This document shows positions 27,710 to 37,423 of a stretch of 64,000 bases of DNA, one piece after another. The stretch is taken from the NCBI GenBank assembly GCA_005889405.1, contig VBFY01000063.1, forward strand, positions 124,001 through 188,000, written 5' to 3'. A program made the translations under genes and the position numbers. Below the pieces are notes generated by a model. That model searched no databases. It was not told where the DNA came from and saw nothing but the letters and a program-made list of their open reading frames with translations. The DNA is from Chloroflexota bacterium. Lineage in GTDB: Bacteria; Chloroflexota; Limnocylindria; P2-11E. Positions within the stretch are counted from its first letter, which is position 1. Each line of letters opens with the position of its first letter.

Positions 27710-28543
27710 GTGGCCACGCTGACAGCGACCCGACCAGAAGTCATACGAACGCCCGGCCGCGACGCGCTCGTGGCCAGGGCGGTCACCAAAACGTTCAAGT
27801 CGTCGCGCGAGGGCGTCCGGCGAGCGGTCAACGACGTCTCGCTGCGAGTGATGCGGGGCGAGATCTACGGCTTGCTCGGCGCCAACGGCTCCGGGAAGTC
27901 GACGCTCATCCGGATGTTCTCGACGCTCCTCACACCTGACGAGGGCGAGGTGCGCGTGTTCGGGCTCGACATCCGCGCGGACGAGGATGCCGTGAAGCGG
28001 CTCATCAATCGCGTCTCCGTCGAAGCGTCGTTCTTCAAGAAGCTCTCGGCGATGGAGAATCTCGTCTACGCGGGTCGTCTGTACGGCGTGGCCCCCGACG
28101 AGTCGCGCGCGAAGGCGCTGGTGATCCTGCGCCGTCTCGGCGTCGACATCGACCGCCTCAACGAGCCACTCGAGAAGCTCTCGCGGGGGATGCAGCAGAA
28201 AGTAGCGATCGCGCGCGCCTTCCTGACCGCTCCGACGCTGCTGCTCCTCGACGAGCCGACGACCGGGCTCGATATCCGCAGCAAGCGCGAGGTGCAAACG
28301 TTCGTGCGAGACCTCCGCGATGAGCACGACGCCACCATCGTGCTGACGACTCATGACCTCGATGAGGCCGAGCGTCTTTCCGATCGCATCGGCATCCTTC
28401 ACGACGGACGTCTCGTGGCCGAGGGCACGGCCGACGAGCTCCGCGCGCGTCACGGCGCCACGGCGCTCGAGGACGTCTTCATGTCGGTGACCGGCCGGCG
28501 TCTGGACGAGGCCGATGCGGTGGCCGAGGACAAGACGAAGTGA
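27710..28543 (+). CDS. ABC transporter ATP-binding protein (drug-exporter type)
   Basis: LLGANGSGKSTLIRM, LSRGMQQKVAIARAFL, LLLLDEPTTGLD. Confidence 0.94.
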   Translation: MATLTATRPEVIRTPGRDALVARAVTKTFKSSREGVRRAVNDVSLRVMRGEIYGLLGANGSGKSTLIRMFSTLLTPDEGEVRVFGLDIRADEDAVKRLINRVSVEASFFKKLSAMENLVYAGRLYGVAPDESRAKALVILRRLGVDIDRLNEPLEKLSRGMQQKVAIARAFLTAPTLLLLDEPTTGLDIRSKREVQTFVRDLRDEHDATIVLTTHDLDEAERLSDRIGILHDGRLVAEGTADELRARHGATALEDVFMSVTGRRLDEADAVAEDKTK

Positions 28544-29376
28544 TGACCCAAATGGGCGGCCAGCTCGGACTCGCTTACGCATTCGTCGAGCGCGAGATCG
28601 CGCTCTCGAAGCGTTACTGGGCGTGGGAGCTGGTCTGGCTCGTCTACGGCATCGTCACGTCGCTCTCGGTCGCCTACATCGGCCTCGCGGCGCCGGCGAT
28701 CAGCGGCGGCGTGGTCGATCCCGCGGCGGTGTCGCACTTCGTGCTCTATCTGCTCGTCGGCACCATCGCCTGGCGGTTCCTCGGGATCATCTTCGAGAAC
28801 ATCGGCGAGGTCATCGCCTGGGAGCGCTGGGAGGGGACGATCGAGTACACGTTCATGTCGCCGGTGCCGCGCTTCACGCACCTCATCGGCATGTGCGGCG
28901 CGACGCTCGTGCGCGCGACCGCGTTCAGCGTCGCGATCCTCGGCGCGGTCACGCTCTTTGTCCCCGTGGACCTCTCGCACGCGAATGCGCTCTCCGCGGT
29001 CGTGCTGCTCCTGGTAGGAGCGATGGCGTTCGTGGGACTCGGCATCGCATCGGCCTCGTTCCCGCTGCTCTGGACCGAGAAGGGCCTGCAGATGGCCTAC
29101 ATCGTCCAAGCCGTCGTGCTACTTGTCTCAGGCGTCTATTACCCGGTCGATGTTCTCCCGGGTTGGATGCAGGCGCTCTCGACGATCTCGCCCGCGACCT
29201 ATGTGATCCGCGGCATGCGCGCGGCCCTGCTCGACGGCGCCGACCTCGCGACGCTGTGGCCCGAGGTCTGGCCGGCGCTCCTCGTCGGCGTCCTCTCGGT
29301 GCCGCTGGGCCTTCGCCTCTTCGTCGAGGTCGAACGGTACGCGAAGCGCACCGGCCGGCTGAAGCGGAGCGGCTAG
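28540..29376 (+). CDS. ABC-2 type transporter permease
   Basis: Multi-TM; YPVDVLPGWMQALSTISPATYVIRGMRAALLDGADL; overlaps the ATPase gene. Confidence 0.92.
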   Translation: MMTQMGGQLGLAYAFVEREIALSKRYWAWELVWLVYGIVTSLSVAYIGLAAPAISGGVVDPAAVSHFVLYLLVGTIAWRFLGIIFENIGEVIAWERWEGTIEYTFMSPVPRFTHLIGMCGATLVRATAFSVAILGAVTLFVPVDLSHANALSAVVLLLVGAMAFVGLGIASASFPLLWTEKGLQMAYIVQAVVLLVSGVYYPVDVLPGWMQALSTISPATYVIRGMRAALLDGADLATLWPEVWPALLVGVLSVPLGLRLFVEVERYAKRTGRLKRSG

Positions 29377-30344
29377 TGGGGAAGCTCCACTTCCGCGACG
29401 CGACGCTCGACGACGCCGCCTTCTACGCGGACGTCCACAGCGCCGTCCGTCCGACGCGACCGACCGATCCGGTCGTCGAACGCTACTGGTGGCAGCAGCC
29501 CGACGACACGTACATCGCACGCCGGTGGGTCGTGCAGCGCGACGGACGTGACATCGGTGTCGCGACATTCGACCATCCGGCGTGGGCGCGGCTTCGCGAA
29601 CCGCACGGCGGCATCGGCGGCGAGCTCCTGCCGGCCGAACGCGACAGGCCGACGCTGGACGCAGTCCTCGCGGAGATCGAGCGCCGCCTCATCGCGGACG
29701 GCGCGAAGCGCATCGCCGTCCGTGCGTACGAGGACGATGAGCTGCGCATCGCGACGATCGAGGGGCGCGGCTTCCACACCGACCGTCTCCATCGGCGCTG
29801 GATGCTGGATCTGCAGCAGAACCGCGAACGTATCGCGACCATGGCAGATGAGTCGCGCGCCCGCATGCGCTCCGATGGGATCCGGATGCTTACCTTGGAT
29901 CAGGACGCAGACCCGGAGAAGTACCGAAGGGTCTGGCGGCTGAACGAGGAAGCCGTGCAGGACGTGCCGACGACGCTGCCGAACGTGGACGAGTCCTTCG
30001 AGGACACCATGCGGTGGCTCCGCGCACCGGACATGCACGACGAGCGGTTCTGGATCGCCCGTGAGGGCGACGACATCGTCGGCGTCTCTGTCCTCGCGTA
30101 CCCGCCGGTGCGCGGAGTGGTTGGCACGGCCTGGACCGCGACGGCCCGCAAGGTGCGTGGCCGCGGTATCGCACGCGCGCTGAAATGCGAGACTTTGATG
30201 CAGGCGGTCGCGTTCGGCGTCGATCGCGTCCAGACCGGCAATGACGGCGCCAACGATCCGATCCTCCACATCAACGAGTCGATGGGCTACCGCCCGTGGG
30301 TCGCGAGCATCAACTTTCTGAAGACCGAGATTTCCGCGGGCTAA
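29376..30344 (+). CDS. GNAT-family acetyltransferase (probably two domains)
   Basis: ISVLAYPPVRGVVGTAWTATARKVRGRGIARALKCETLMQAVAFG..TGNDGANDPILHINESMGYRP-like C-terminus. Confidence 0.82.
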   Translation: MGKLHFRDATLDDAAFYADVHSAVRPTRPTDPVVERYWWQQPDDTYIARRWVVQRDGRDIGVATFDHPAWARLREPHGGIGGELLPAERDRPTLDAVLAEIERRLIADGAKRIAVRAYEDDELRIATIEGRGFHTDRLHRRWMLDLQQNRERIATMADESRARMRSDGIRMLTLDQDADPEKYRRVWRLNEEAVQDVPTTLPNVDESFEDTMRWLRAPDMHDERFWIAREGDDIVGVSVLAYPPVRGVVGTAWTATARKVRGRGIARALKCETLMQAVAFGVDRVQTGNDGANDPILHINESMGYRPWVASINFLKTEISAG

Positions 30345-31228
30345 CGCTCAGCCTTGCGCGGTGGCTCCGTGTTCCGCTGGGGGTAGGGGATCGGGATGAA
30401 CTCCACGCCGGGGCGCCGCTGGCTGGTCTGCGGGTAGAGGTCCATGAGGTCGTACACCGAGCGCGGGAGCTCCGTACCGACGGTGAGGCCGAGCTTCGTC
30501 AGCGCCTCGACGTCGAGCGGATAGTCGTGCGTCCATTGCCCGTCCGCGAGCGTGCTCGCGATGCGCTCCGCGTCCGCTTCCGTGTGATGCTCCTCCAGGA
30601 GCCTACGGACCGTCGCGTGCACCTGACGCAGCGCCTTCTCCGCGAGGTCGCCGAGGATGAGCGTCGTGTCCTCGCGGTTGGGATTGGGTTGTGACAGCGC
30701 TTTCATCACCGAGGCCGCGGCGAAAGACGACTGCGCGGTGCCCAGCTGCGGATCGACCGGACCCAGTACGGCGTTCGCGTCCATCACGATCTCGTCGGCG
30801 GCCAGCGCGATGAGCGTCCCGCCGGACATTGCGTAGTGCGGGACGAAGACCGTCACTTTTCCCTGGCGCCGTTTGAGGGCGTAGGCGATCTGCTCAGACG
30901 CGAGGACGAGCCCACCGGGCGTGTGCAGGAGGAGATCGATGGGCATGTCGGGCGGCGTGAAACGGATCGCGCGCAGCACGTCCTCGGAGTCCTCGATGTC
31001 GATGTACCGCGCCACGGGGAAGCCGAGGATGCTCATCGTCTCCTGGCGATGGATCATCGTGATGAGGCGCGAGTGGCGCGTCTGCTCGATCGCCCGGATC
31101 GCAGCCTGACGGCGCAGGGCGAGCATCCGTTTCTGCAGCAGTGGGATGAAGAACTGCGCGATGAAGAAGAGAAAGAAGATCGAGTTCAGGTCGAACACGG
31201 GCGCAGCATGCTCCAATCGGGCTGGCAC
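30341..31228 (-). CDS. SDH/ClpP-like membrane-anchored serine protease
   Basis: N-terminal TM; MPIDLLLHTPGGLVLASEQIAYALKRRQGKVTVFVPHYAMSGGTLIALAADEIVMD. Confidence 0.86.
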   Translation of the reverse strand: MPARLEHAAPVFDLNSIFFLFFIAQFFIPLLQKRMLALRRQAAIRAIEQTRHSRLITMIHRQETMSILGFPVARYIDIEDSEDVLRAIRFTPPDMPIDLLLHTPGGLVLASEQIAYALKRRQGKVTVFVPHYAMSGGTLIALAADEIVMDANAVLGPVDPQLGTAQSSFAAASVMKALSQPNPNREDTTLILGDLAEKALRQVHATVRRLLEEHHTEADAERIASTLADGQWTHDYPLDVEALTKLGLTVGTELPRSVYDLMDLYPQTSQRRPGVEFIPIPYPQRNTEPPRKAER

Positions 31229-31266
31229 GGCGAGTGCGGCAGCGCGGCGCGACGGGAGGTCTGTTC

Positions 31267-31800
31267 ATGCATGAGATCGACGCCGATATGGCGCTCGCTG
31301 TCTTACGTGTCATCACCGGACTGGTGCTTGCGGGCCACGGCGCGCAGAAGGCCATCGGCGCCTTCGGCGGCCAGGGTCTCGTGGCGTGGACCGGGGCCGC
31401 GGACCGCATGCGGTTTCATCCAGCTCGCTTCTGGGCGTATGCATCGGCGTACGGCGAGCTCCTCGGTGGAGTCGCATTCGCGGTGGGCTTCCTCACGCCC
31501 CTCGCAGCCGCGGTGCTTGCGGTCGACATGCTCGTCGCGATCTGGAAAGTTCACTGGGCGAAGGGGTTCTGGGTCACGAAGGGTGGCTATGAGTACGCCC
31601 TCGTGATGTTCTGCATCTTCGCGGTCGTCGGTCTCGTTGGCGTGACCGCGTATTCGGTAGACGAGCTCATCGGCCTCGCGCCATACGCGCCCGTGCTGTT
31701 CGACGCAGCCTTCGTCGTGGCCGTCATCGCCGCGGTCATCGGCGGACTGCCGGCGGGTGAGCAGCGGCAGACCGGGGCGGGCGGTGTGACGCCGCATTAA
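31267..31800 (+). CDS. DoxX family protein
   Basis: LAVLRVITGLVLAGHGAQKAIGAFGG..YGELLGGVAFAVGFLTPLAA. Confidence 0.87.
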   Translation: MHEIDADMALAVLRVITGLVLAGHGAQKAIGAFGGQGLVAWTGAADRMRFHPARFWAYASAYGELLGGVAFAVGFLTPLAAAVLAVDMLVAIWKVHWAKGFWVTKGGYEYALVMFCIFAVVGLVGVTAYSVDELIGLAPYAPVLFDAAFVVAVIAAVIGGLPAGEQRQTGAGGVTPH

Positions 31801-31809
31801 TCTCAGTGG

Positions 31810-33891
31810 ATGCGCGTCCCTTCGCCGCCGCTGACCCCGCGGGAAGAAGTGGCGGACGTCTGGCATGGCGAGCGTGTCATCGATCCGTACCGTTGGCTCG
31901 AGGTCACGGAGAGCGAACCGACGCGTGCGTGGACCGATGCACAGAACGCACGCACCCGCGCGGTGCTCGACGCGCTGCCGCAGCGACGCCATTTTGCGTC
32001 GCGGCTCCGCGATCTCCTCGCCGTCGGACTTTTGACCACGCCCCGCCCGATCAACGGCCACGTTTTCCACACGCGGCGCGTCGGCTCGCAGCGCCAGGCG
32101 GTCCTCTACGTGCGCGACGCCGTCGACGCCGTGGACCGCGCGCTCGTCGACCCGAACGCGTTCAACGCGGCGGGTCTCGTGACGATCGACTGGTACTTTC
32201 CATCGCCCGACGCGCGCTACGTGGCCTACGGACTGTCGCGCGGCGGCGACGAGATGTCCACGCTGCGCGTGATCGAGGTCGCGACCGGTCGCGAGCTACC
32301 TGAGCGCATCCCGTACACGCAGCGTTCGACCGTGGCGTGGGCCGGCGACGGTTTCTACTACTCCGCGAACCCGGCTCCGGGAACGGTCCCCGCCGGTGAC
32401 GAGCACTACTACCGCCGGGTGCGGTTCCATCGGCTTGGCGACGACCCGGCCCGCGACGAGACCGTCTTCGGTGAGGGGCGTCCGAAGGAGGACATCGTCT
32501 GGGCGCGCACGTCGCCCAACGGGCGGTGGGTCCTCTTCCACGCCTTCAAGGGATGGACACGGAGCGACCTGTATCTGCTCGATCGTCAGGCGTCGGAGCG
32601 CGGTCTGCGTGTCGTCACCGAGGGGGAGCAGGGACTCAGCGAGGGATTCCCACGCGACGATGCGATCTGGCTCCGCACGAATCTCGAGGCGCCGAACTAC
32701 CGCGTGGCGCGCGTCGATTTTGACGCGCCCGAACGTGCACGCTGGCGCACGATCGTCCCCGAAGGGCGGAACGCGCTCGAGACGTTCCATGTGACGCGGG
32801 ATCACGTGGCGGTGGTCACGCTCGAGCGAGCGACCTCGCGCGTGGATCTGTGGACCAAAGAGGGCCGCCGCGACCGCGCGATCGCGCTCCCCGGTCTCGG
32901 GATGGTCGAGTTCGTGAGCGGCGACCACGCCGGCGATCTCGTCGGCTTCGAGTACCAATCGTTCACCGTGCCACCGATCGCCTTCGTTGTGCGCGCGCGG
33001 ACCGGCGCGGTGCGCGAGCTCGTTCGTCTCCCGGCGCCCGCCGGATTCGATCCCGACGCGATCGTCGTCGAGCAGACCACCTACGCGTCGAAGGACGGCA
33101 CCGAGGTGTCGATGTTCCTCGTGCACCGGAAGGACGTGACGCCGAACGGGGCGGTGCCGACCGTCCTCAACGGGTACGGCGGCTTCAACATCTCGCGCAC
33201 GCCGCAGTACATCGCGGGCGCCGCCGCTTGGGTCGAAGCCGGGGGACTCTTCGCGCTGCCGAACCTGCGTGGCGGCGGCGAATACGGCGAGCGCTGGCAC
33301 CGTGACGGAATGCTCGAGCGAAAACAGAACGTCTTCGATGACTTCCACGCCGCGGCCGAAGCGCTCGTCGCGCGCGGTTGGACCCGGCCCGAGCGCCTCG
33401 GCGTTACCGGCGGGTCGAACGGCGGGCTCCTGACCGGTGCCGCGCTCACACAGCGGCCGGACCTGTTCGGTGCGGTGTACTGCGCCGTACCGCTGCTCGA
33501 CATGCTCCGCTATCAGAACTTCCTGATCGCGCGACTCTGGATCTCGGAGTACGGCACCGCCGAGGACCCCGAGCAATATCGCTGGCTCCGCGCCTACTCG
33601 CCCTACCACCACGTGCGCGAAGGGATCCATTACCCCGCCGCCCTCTTCACCACCGCCGTCGGCGACAGCCGGGTGGACCCGATGCACGCGCGGAAGATGG
33701 CCGCGCTGCTCCAGGCGCAATCGGCCGAAGATCCGGATGCGACGGTGCTCCTGCGCGTCGATCACGATGCCGGCCACGGCATCGGCAAGCCGCTCGACAA
33801 GCAGGTGGACGATCTCGCAGACCAGTATTCGTTCCTCGCGTGGCGTCTGGGCCTCGATCCGGCGGCCTCGGCTATGCTCGATCGAAGGTGA
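31810..33891 (+). CDS. Prolyl oligopeptidase (S9A)
   Basis: DPYRWLE, ANLRGGGEYG-like, GVTGGSNGGLLTGAAL, DHDAGHG. Confidence 0.93.
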   Translation: MRVPSPPLTPREEVADVWHGERVIDPYRWLEVTESEPTRAWTDAQNARTRAVLDALPQRRHFASRLRDLLAVGLLTTPRPINGHVFHTRRVGSQRQAVLYVRDAVDAVDRALVDPNAFNAAGLVTIDWYFPSPDARYVAYGLSRGGDEMSTLRVIEVATGRELPERIPYTQRSTVAWAGDGFYYSANPAPGTVPAGDEHYYRRVRFHRLGDDPARDETVFGEGRPKEDIVWARTSPNGRWVLFHAFKGWTRSDLYLLDRQASERGLRVVTEGEQGLSEGFPRDDAIWLRTNLEAPNYRVARVDFDAPERARWRTIVPEGRNALETFHVTRDHVAVVTLERATSRVDLWTKEGRRDRAIALPGLGMVEFVSGDHAGDLVGFEYQSFTVPPIAFVVRARTGAVRELVRLPAPAGFDPDAIVVEQTTYASKDGTEVSMFLVHRKDVTPNGAVPTVLNGYGGFNISRTPQYIAGAAAWVEAGGLFALPNLRGGGEYGERWHRDGMLERKQNVFDDFHAAAEALVARGWTRPERLGVTGGSNGGLLTGAALTQRPDLFGAVYCAVPLLDMLRYQNFLIARLWISEYGTAEDPEQYRWLRAYSPYHHVREGIHYPAALFTTAVGDSRVDPMHARKMAALLQAQSAEDPDATVLLRVDHDAGHGIGKPLDKQVDDLADQYSFLAWRLGLDPAASAMLDRR

Positions 33892-34232
33892 ACATCCTCC
33901 GGCGCCTACGCGAGCAGGCCAAGGATTACGACTGCAGCGTCTGCGGCGCCAATCACGCCCGGTCTGAGATCCGCCTCCTCGGCAGGCTCGAGGCGGCCTG
34001 GATCGTCCGCGTCACGTGCTCGAGATGCGAGACGTCGATCAAGCTTCTCGTGTACGCCGATCGCGAGCGTGTCGCTCTCGCGCCGCCGAGCGAACGGCAA
34101 CTGCGCTCCCAGCGGCCTGCGATCTCGCTCGACGACATCCTCGACGCTCATGAGTTCCTCGAGCACTTCGAGGGCGACGCGCGTTCACTATTCACCGTCA
34201 AAGGAAAGGCCGTCGGCTCGACCGAGGCCTAG
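33888..34232 (+). CDS. Zinc-ribbon-like protein upstream of fabH
   Basis: DCSVCGANHARSEIRLL..VRVTCSRCETSIKLLVY; GTG start. Confidence 0.62.
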   Translation: MNILRRLREQAKDYDCSVCGANHARSEIRLLGRLEAAWIVRVTCSRCETSIKLLVYADRERVALAPPSERQLRSQRPAISLDDILDAHEFLEHFEGDARSLFTVKGKAVGSTEA

Positions 34233-34235
34233 AAA

Positions 34236-35309
34236 ATGGCGAAGAACGCGGTCATTACCGGATGGGGGTTCTACGCGCCTTCGCGCGTGATGACCAACGC
34301 GGAGCTCGAGCGCATCGTCGACACGTCCGACGAGTGGATCACGTCACGCACCGGCATCCGCGAGCGGCGGATCGCGTCCGATGGCGAGACGACGTCCTCG
34401 ATGTCGACGCGCGCGGCCCGCCTCGCGATCGACCGTGCGCGGCTTCGGCCGCAGGACGTTCAGATGATCATCGTCGGCACGTGCTCGCCTGACTACGTGT
34501 TCCCGGCCACCGCCTGCATGGTCCAGAACGATCTGGGAGCGACGCGAGCCGGCGCGTTCGACATCGAGGCCGCGTGCACGAGCTTCGTATCCGCGCTTGC
34601 CGTCGCGCGCGGCATGGTCGTCTCGGGCGCGATCCAGAACGCGCTCGTGATCGGGGCGGAGACGCTCTCGCGCTTCCTCAACTGGAAGGACCGCACGACG
34701 TGCGTGCTGTTCGGCGATGGGGCGGGTGCCGTCGTGCTGGAGGCGAGCAACGCCTCGGTCGGCATCGAGTCGGTCATCCTGCACAGCGACGGCTCGCAGG
34801 CCGAGAAGCTCATGATCCCGGCCGGCGGCGCGCGGATCCCGGCGACGCAGGGCACGCTCGACCGCGGCCAGCACCTCATCACGATGCAGGGCGGGGACGT
34901 GTTCAAGCTCGCCGTGAAGTCGATGGCCGACGCGGCGGAAGAAGCTCTGGCGGAGGCCGGCCTCGGCCTCGACGACATCGCGCTGATGGTCCCGCACCAG
35001 GCGAACATCCGGATCATCGAGCAGGTCGCGAAGCGCCTTCACTTCCCGATGGAGCGCGTTTTCGTGAACATCCAGCGCTACGGGAACACCTCCGCGGCTT
35101 CGATCCCGATCGCGATCTGCGAAGCCGAGGCGACCGGGCGGCTTCGCCGCGGTGACAAGGTGCTCCTCGTCGCTTTTGGTGGGGGATTCACCTGGGGTGC
35201 GTCCGTGCTGGAATGGTTCGGCGCGCACGATGGGGTGCGACCGCCAGGTGCGCTCGAGCGCGCGCGCGACGCGATCGAAGACGTCGTCGAGCGGGTGCGT
35301 CCGGTCTAG
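34236..35309 (+). CDS. fabH: Beta-ketoacyl-ACP synthase III (FabH-like)
   Basis: SDEWITSRTGIRERRIA, DIEAACTSFVSAL, MVPHQANIRIIEQVAKRL, YGNTSAASIPIA. Confidence 0.93.
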   Translation: MAKNAVITGWGFYAPSRVMTNAELERIVDTSDEWITSRTGIRERRIASDGETTSSMSTRAARLAIDRARLRPQDVQMIIVGTCSPDYVFPATACMVQNDLGATRAGAFDIEAACTSFVSALAVARGMVVSGAIQNALVIGAETLSRFLNWKDRTTCVLFGDGAGAVVLEASNASVGIESVILHSDGSQAEKLMIPAGGARIPATQGTLDRGQHLITMQGGDVFKLAVKSMADAAEEALAEAGLGLDDIALMVPHQANIRIIEQVAKRLHFPMERVFVNIQRYGNTSAASIPIAICEAEATGRLRRGDKVLLVAFGGGFTWGASVLEWFGAHDGVRPPGALERARDAIEDVVERVRPV

Positions 35310-35484
35310 CGCTGCCGTCCTGCCGCGGCTCCTGATCCACTCAGCGCTCCTCCACGCCGTTCTTCCTGCGCGTCCTGCACTACATGCGCTCGACCGCGCG
35401 CGTGATGTCCGAGCGCGTCGCCGTGTTGCTGCTCGTCATGGGCGCGCCGCCGGTCTCAGCGGTGTGGCGGATCGGATTGGCCTA

Positions 35485-35551
35485 TTGACAGAGTGGTCGA
35501 GTGGTGGAGAATGCCCACTGCGTGGTGAGTAGTGGGGAAGGGTGGGGCATC
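35485..35551 (+). promoter_or_regulatory. dcw promoter with MraZ-box-like repeats
   Basis: TTGACA-N16-GAGAAT, then GTGGTGAGTA GTGGGGAAGG GTGGGGCATC with 10-bp period from 35522. Confidence 0.65.
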
Positions 35552-35574
35552 CTCCCCCAAGACAAGAAGGAATA

Positions 35575-36012
35575 TTGGAAGGTTTCTTCGCGGGCGAATT
35601 CGCCCACGCACTCGACGAAAAGGGCCGCCTCGCCATCCCGGCGAAGTTCCGCCTGCGCTTCAAAGAAGGAGCGGTCGTGACTCGTTGGGTGAGCGGTGGG
35701 GAATGCCTCGCGGTCTTTCCCGAGTCCGAATGGGTCAACCTCAACACCGACATCACCAAGCGCCCCCGCACCGATCCGAAGGCGACACGCTTCCGGCACT
35801 TCATCCTTGCAGGAGCACATGAAGCGGATCCGGACGCGCAAGGGCGGCTCACCATCCCCGCGCACCTCCGCGACTACGCCGGGCTCAAAGACCAAGCCGT
35901 CGTCATCGGAAACTCCGACCACCTCGAGGTCTGGGAGCCCACGCGCTGGCGGAGCAACCTTGCGCGCGTCCAAAGCGAGATCGCTGACGACCTCGCGGAC
36001 CTCGGGATCTGA
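35575..36012 (+). CDS. mraZ: Transcriptional regulator MraZ
   Basis: GEFAHALDEKGRLAIPAKFR..DAQGRLTIPAHLRDYAGL; TTG start. Confidence 0.93.
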   Translation: MEGFFAGEFAHALDEKGRLAIPAKFRLRFKEGAVVTRWVSGGECLAVFPESEWVNLNTDITKRPRTDPKATRFRHFILAGAHEADPDAQGRLTIPAHLRDYAGLKDQAVVIGNSDHLEVWEPTRWRSNLARVQSEIADDLADLGI

Positions 36013-36985
36013 TCGTGGAACTCCAGCTGTTGGTGGTGACAGGGATCACTCCGATGGGAGGCTTCATGAGCCGGTTCTCCTGGCCGAAGTACTCACCCAA
36101 CTTGATCCCCGCGAAGGTGGCAGCTTTCTCGACGGCACGCTGGGAGCGGGTGGCCATGCCGAAGCCATCCTCGAACGCACCGGCCCGAGCGGGCGCCTCA
36201 TCGGTCTCGATGTCGATCCCGCGGCGCTCGCCGAAGCTCGACGCGTCCTTGGACGCTTCGGCGATCGCGCGATCCTCGTCCGCTCCAACTTCGCGCTTCT
36301 CGACGTCGTGGCCCGCGAGCACGGTCTCGCGCCGCTCGACGGGATCCTCCTCGACCTCGGCCTCTCCTCGCTCCAGCTCGCAGACGAGCGGCGAGGCTTC
36401 AGCTTTCGCGCGGAAGGCCCACTGGACATGCGCGCCGACCCGGACCTCAGCGTCACGGCGGCCGACATCGTGAACAGCTGGGACGAGCGCGAGCTGCGCC
36501 GCGCGTTCGGCGAGCTCGGCGAGGAGACCGAGGCGGGCCGCGTCGCGGCGGCCATCGTTCGCCGCCGCACGCGTGAGCCCTTCCTCGTGGCCGACGACCT
36601 CGGCCGCTTCGTCGCGGGCGTGAAGAACCAGCGCCGTCGCGGCATCGATCCGGCGACTCGCGTCTTCCAGGCGCTACGCATCGCCGTGAATCGCGAGCTC
36701 GAGAATCTGCAGCAGGGCCTGGGGGCCGCGGTGCGCGTGCTCCGACCCGGCGGGCGCCTCGCTGTCATCTCCTTCCACTCGCTCGAAGACCGGATCACGA
36801 AACAGTTCTTCGTCCGTGAATCGCGCGACTGCATTTGTCCTCCCCACCTCCCCACCTGCGTCTGCGGGCATCGCGCGGGTTTGCGTGTCGTTACCCGGCG
36901 TCCGCTTCGTGCGGACTCGGCGGAGGTCGCACGCAACCCGCGCGCCCGCAGCGCAGTCCTTCGCATCGCGGAGAAGATCTCCTGA
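35960..36985 (+). CDS. rsmH: 16S rRNA m4C1402 methyltransferase RsmH
   Basis: HEPVLLAEV, FLDGTLGAGGHAEAIL, GLDVDPAAL, ISFHSLEDRITKQFF; start unresolved, inside mraZ. Confidence 0.9.
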   Translation: MRASKARSLTTSRTSGSDRGTPAVGGDRDHSDGRLHEPVLLAEVLTQLDPREGGSFLDGTLGAGGHAEAILERTGPSGRLIGLDVDPAALAEARRVLGRFGDRAILVRSNFALLDVVAREHGLAPLDGILLDLGLSSLQLADERRGFSFRAEGPLDMRADPDLSVTAADIVNSWDERELRRAFGELGEETEAGRVAAAIVRRRTREPFLVADDLGRFVAGVKNQRRRGIDPATRVFQALRIAVNRELENLQQGLGAAVRVLRPGGRLAVISFHSLEDRITKQFFVRESRDCICPPHLPTCVCGHRAGLRVVTRRPLRADSAEVARNPRARSAVLRIAEKIS

Positions 36986-37014
36986 TCGCCGCACAGGCGG
37001 TCCGGGCGGCGCCG

Positions 37015-37374
37015 ATGCGCCGCCCGTTTCCGGCACGCCCCCGCCGCGGGCACGCGGTGCCACGCCGCCGGCACGCTGCCGGCACCACCTGGGAAGTGCG
37101 CACGTTCGTCGTCGTCTCGGCGGCGATCTGCGCGGTCTTCCTTCTCGTCGTCCTCTACCTCAGTCAAGCTACAGCGGTCGCGACGCGCGGCTACGAGACG
37201 CAGCGTCTCGAGAGCGTGCGCGACGAGCTGCGCCGGCAGAACGCTCTCCTTGAAGTTGAGAGCGCGCGACTCGATTCCCCCGCGCGCATCGAGGCCGAAG
37301 CGAAACGCCTCGGGCTGGTGCGCGCTGCAGCCGTCCCGGTAGTCCAAGCGGAGCCGATCGCCGCCAAGCGCTGA
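37015..37374 (+). CDS. FtsL/DivIC-like septum protein
   Basis: Basic N-terminus, one TM helix, coiled-coil LESVRDELRRQNALLEVESARLDSPARIEAEAKRLGL; alternative CTG start 36982. Confidence 0.72.
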   Translation: MRRPFPARPRRGHAVPRRRHAAGTTWEVRTFVVVSAAICAVFLLVVLYLSQATAVATRGYETQRLESVRDELRRQNALLEVESARLDSPARIEAEAKRLGLVRAAAVPVVQAEPIAAKR

Positions 37375-37423
37375 CGTCGCGGGAGGCGCTGCTGGGGAGC
37401 GAGCGCCTCATCACGGAGGAAGA

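Noticed and set aside
31222-31245. Third sigma-54-like element (TGGCACGGCGAGTGC) before DoxX gene
   Set aside because: Mismatch in the -12 element, and it lies in the coding start of the divergent protease gene.
35340-35488. Small ORF (..FFLRVLHYMRSTARVMSERVAVLLLVMGAPPVSAVWRIGLAY) between fabH and mraZ
   Set aside because: No clear SD, about 38 aa from the first ATG, and it runs into the proposed promoter; insufficient evidence.
36015-36473. ORF starting GTG just after mraZ as a separate gene
   Set aside because: Ser/Arg-rich low-quality translation overlapping clearly coding rsmH in another frame.
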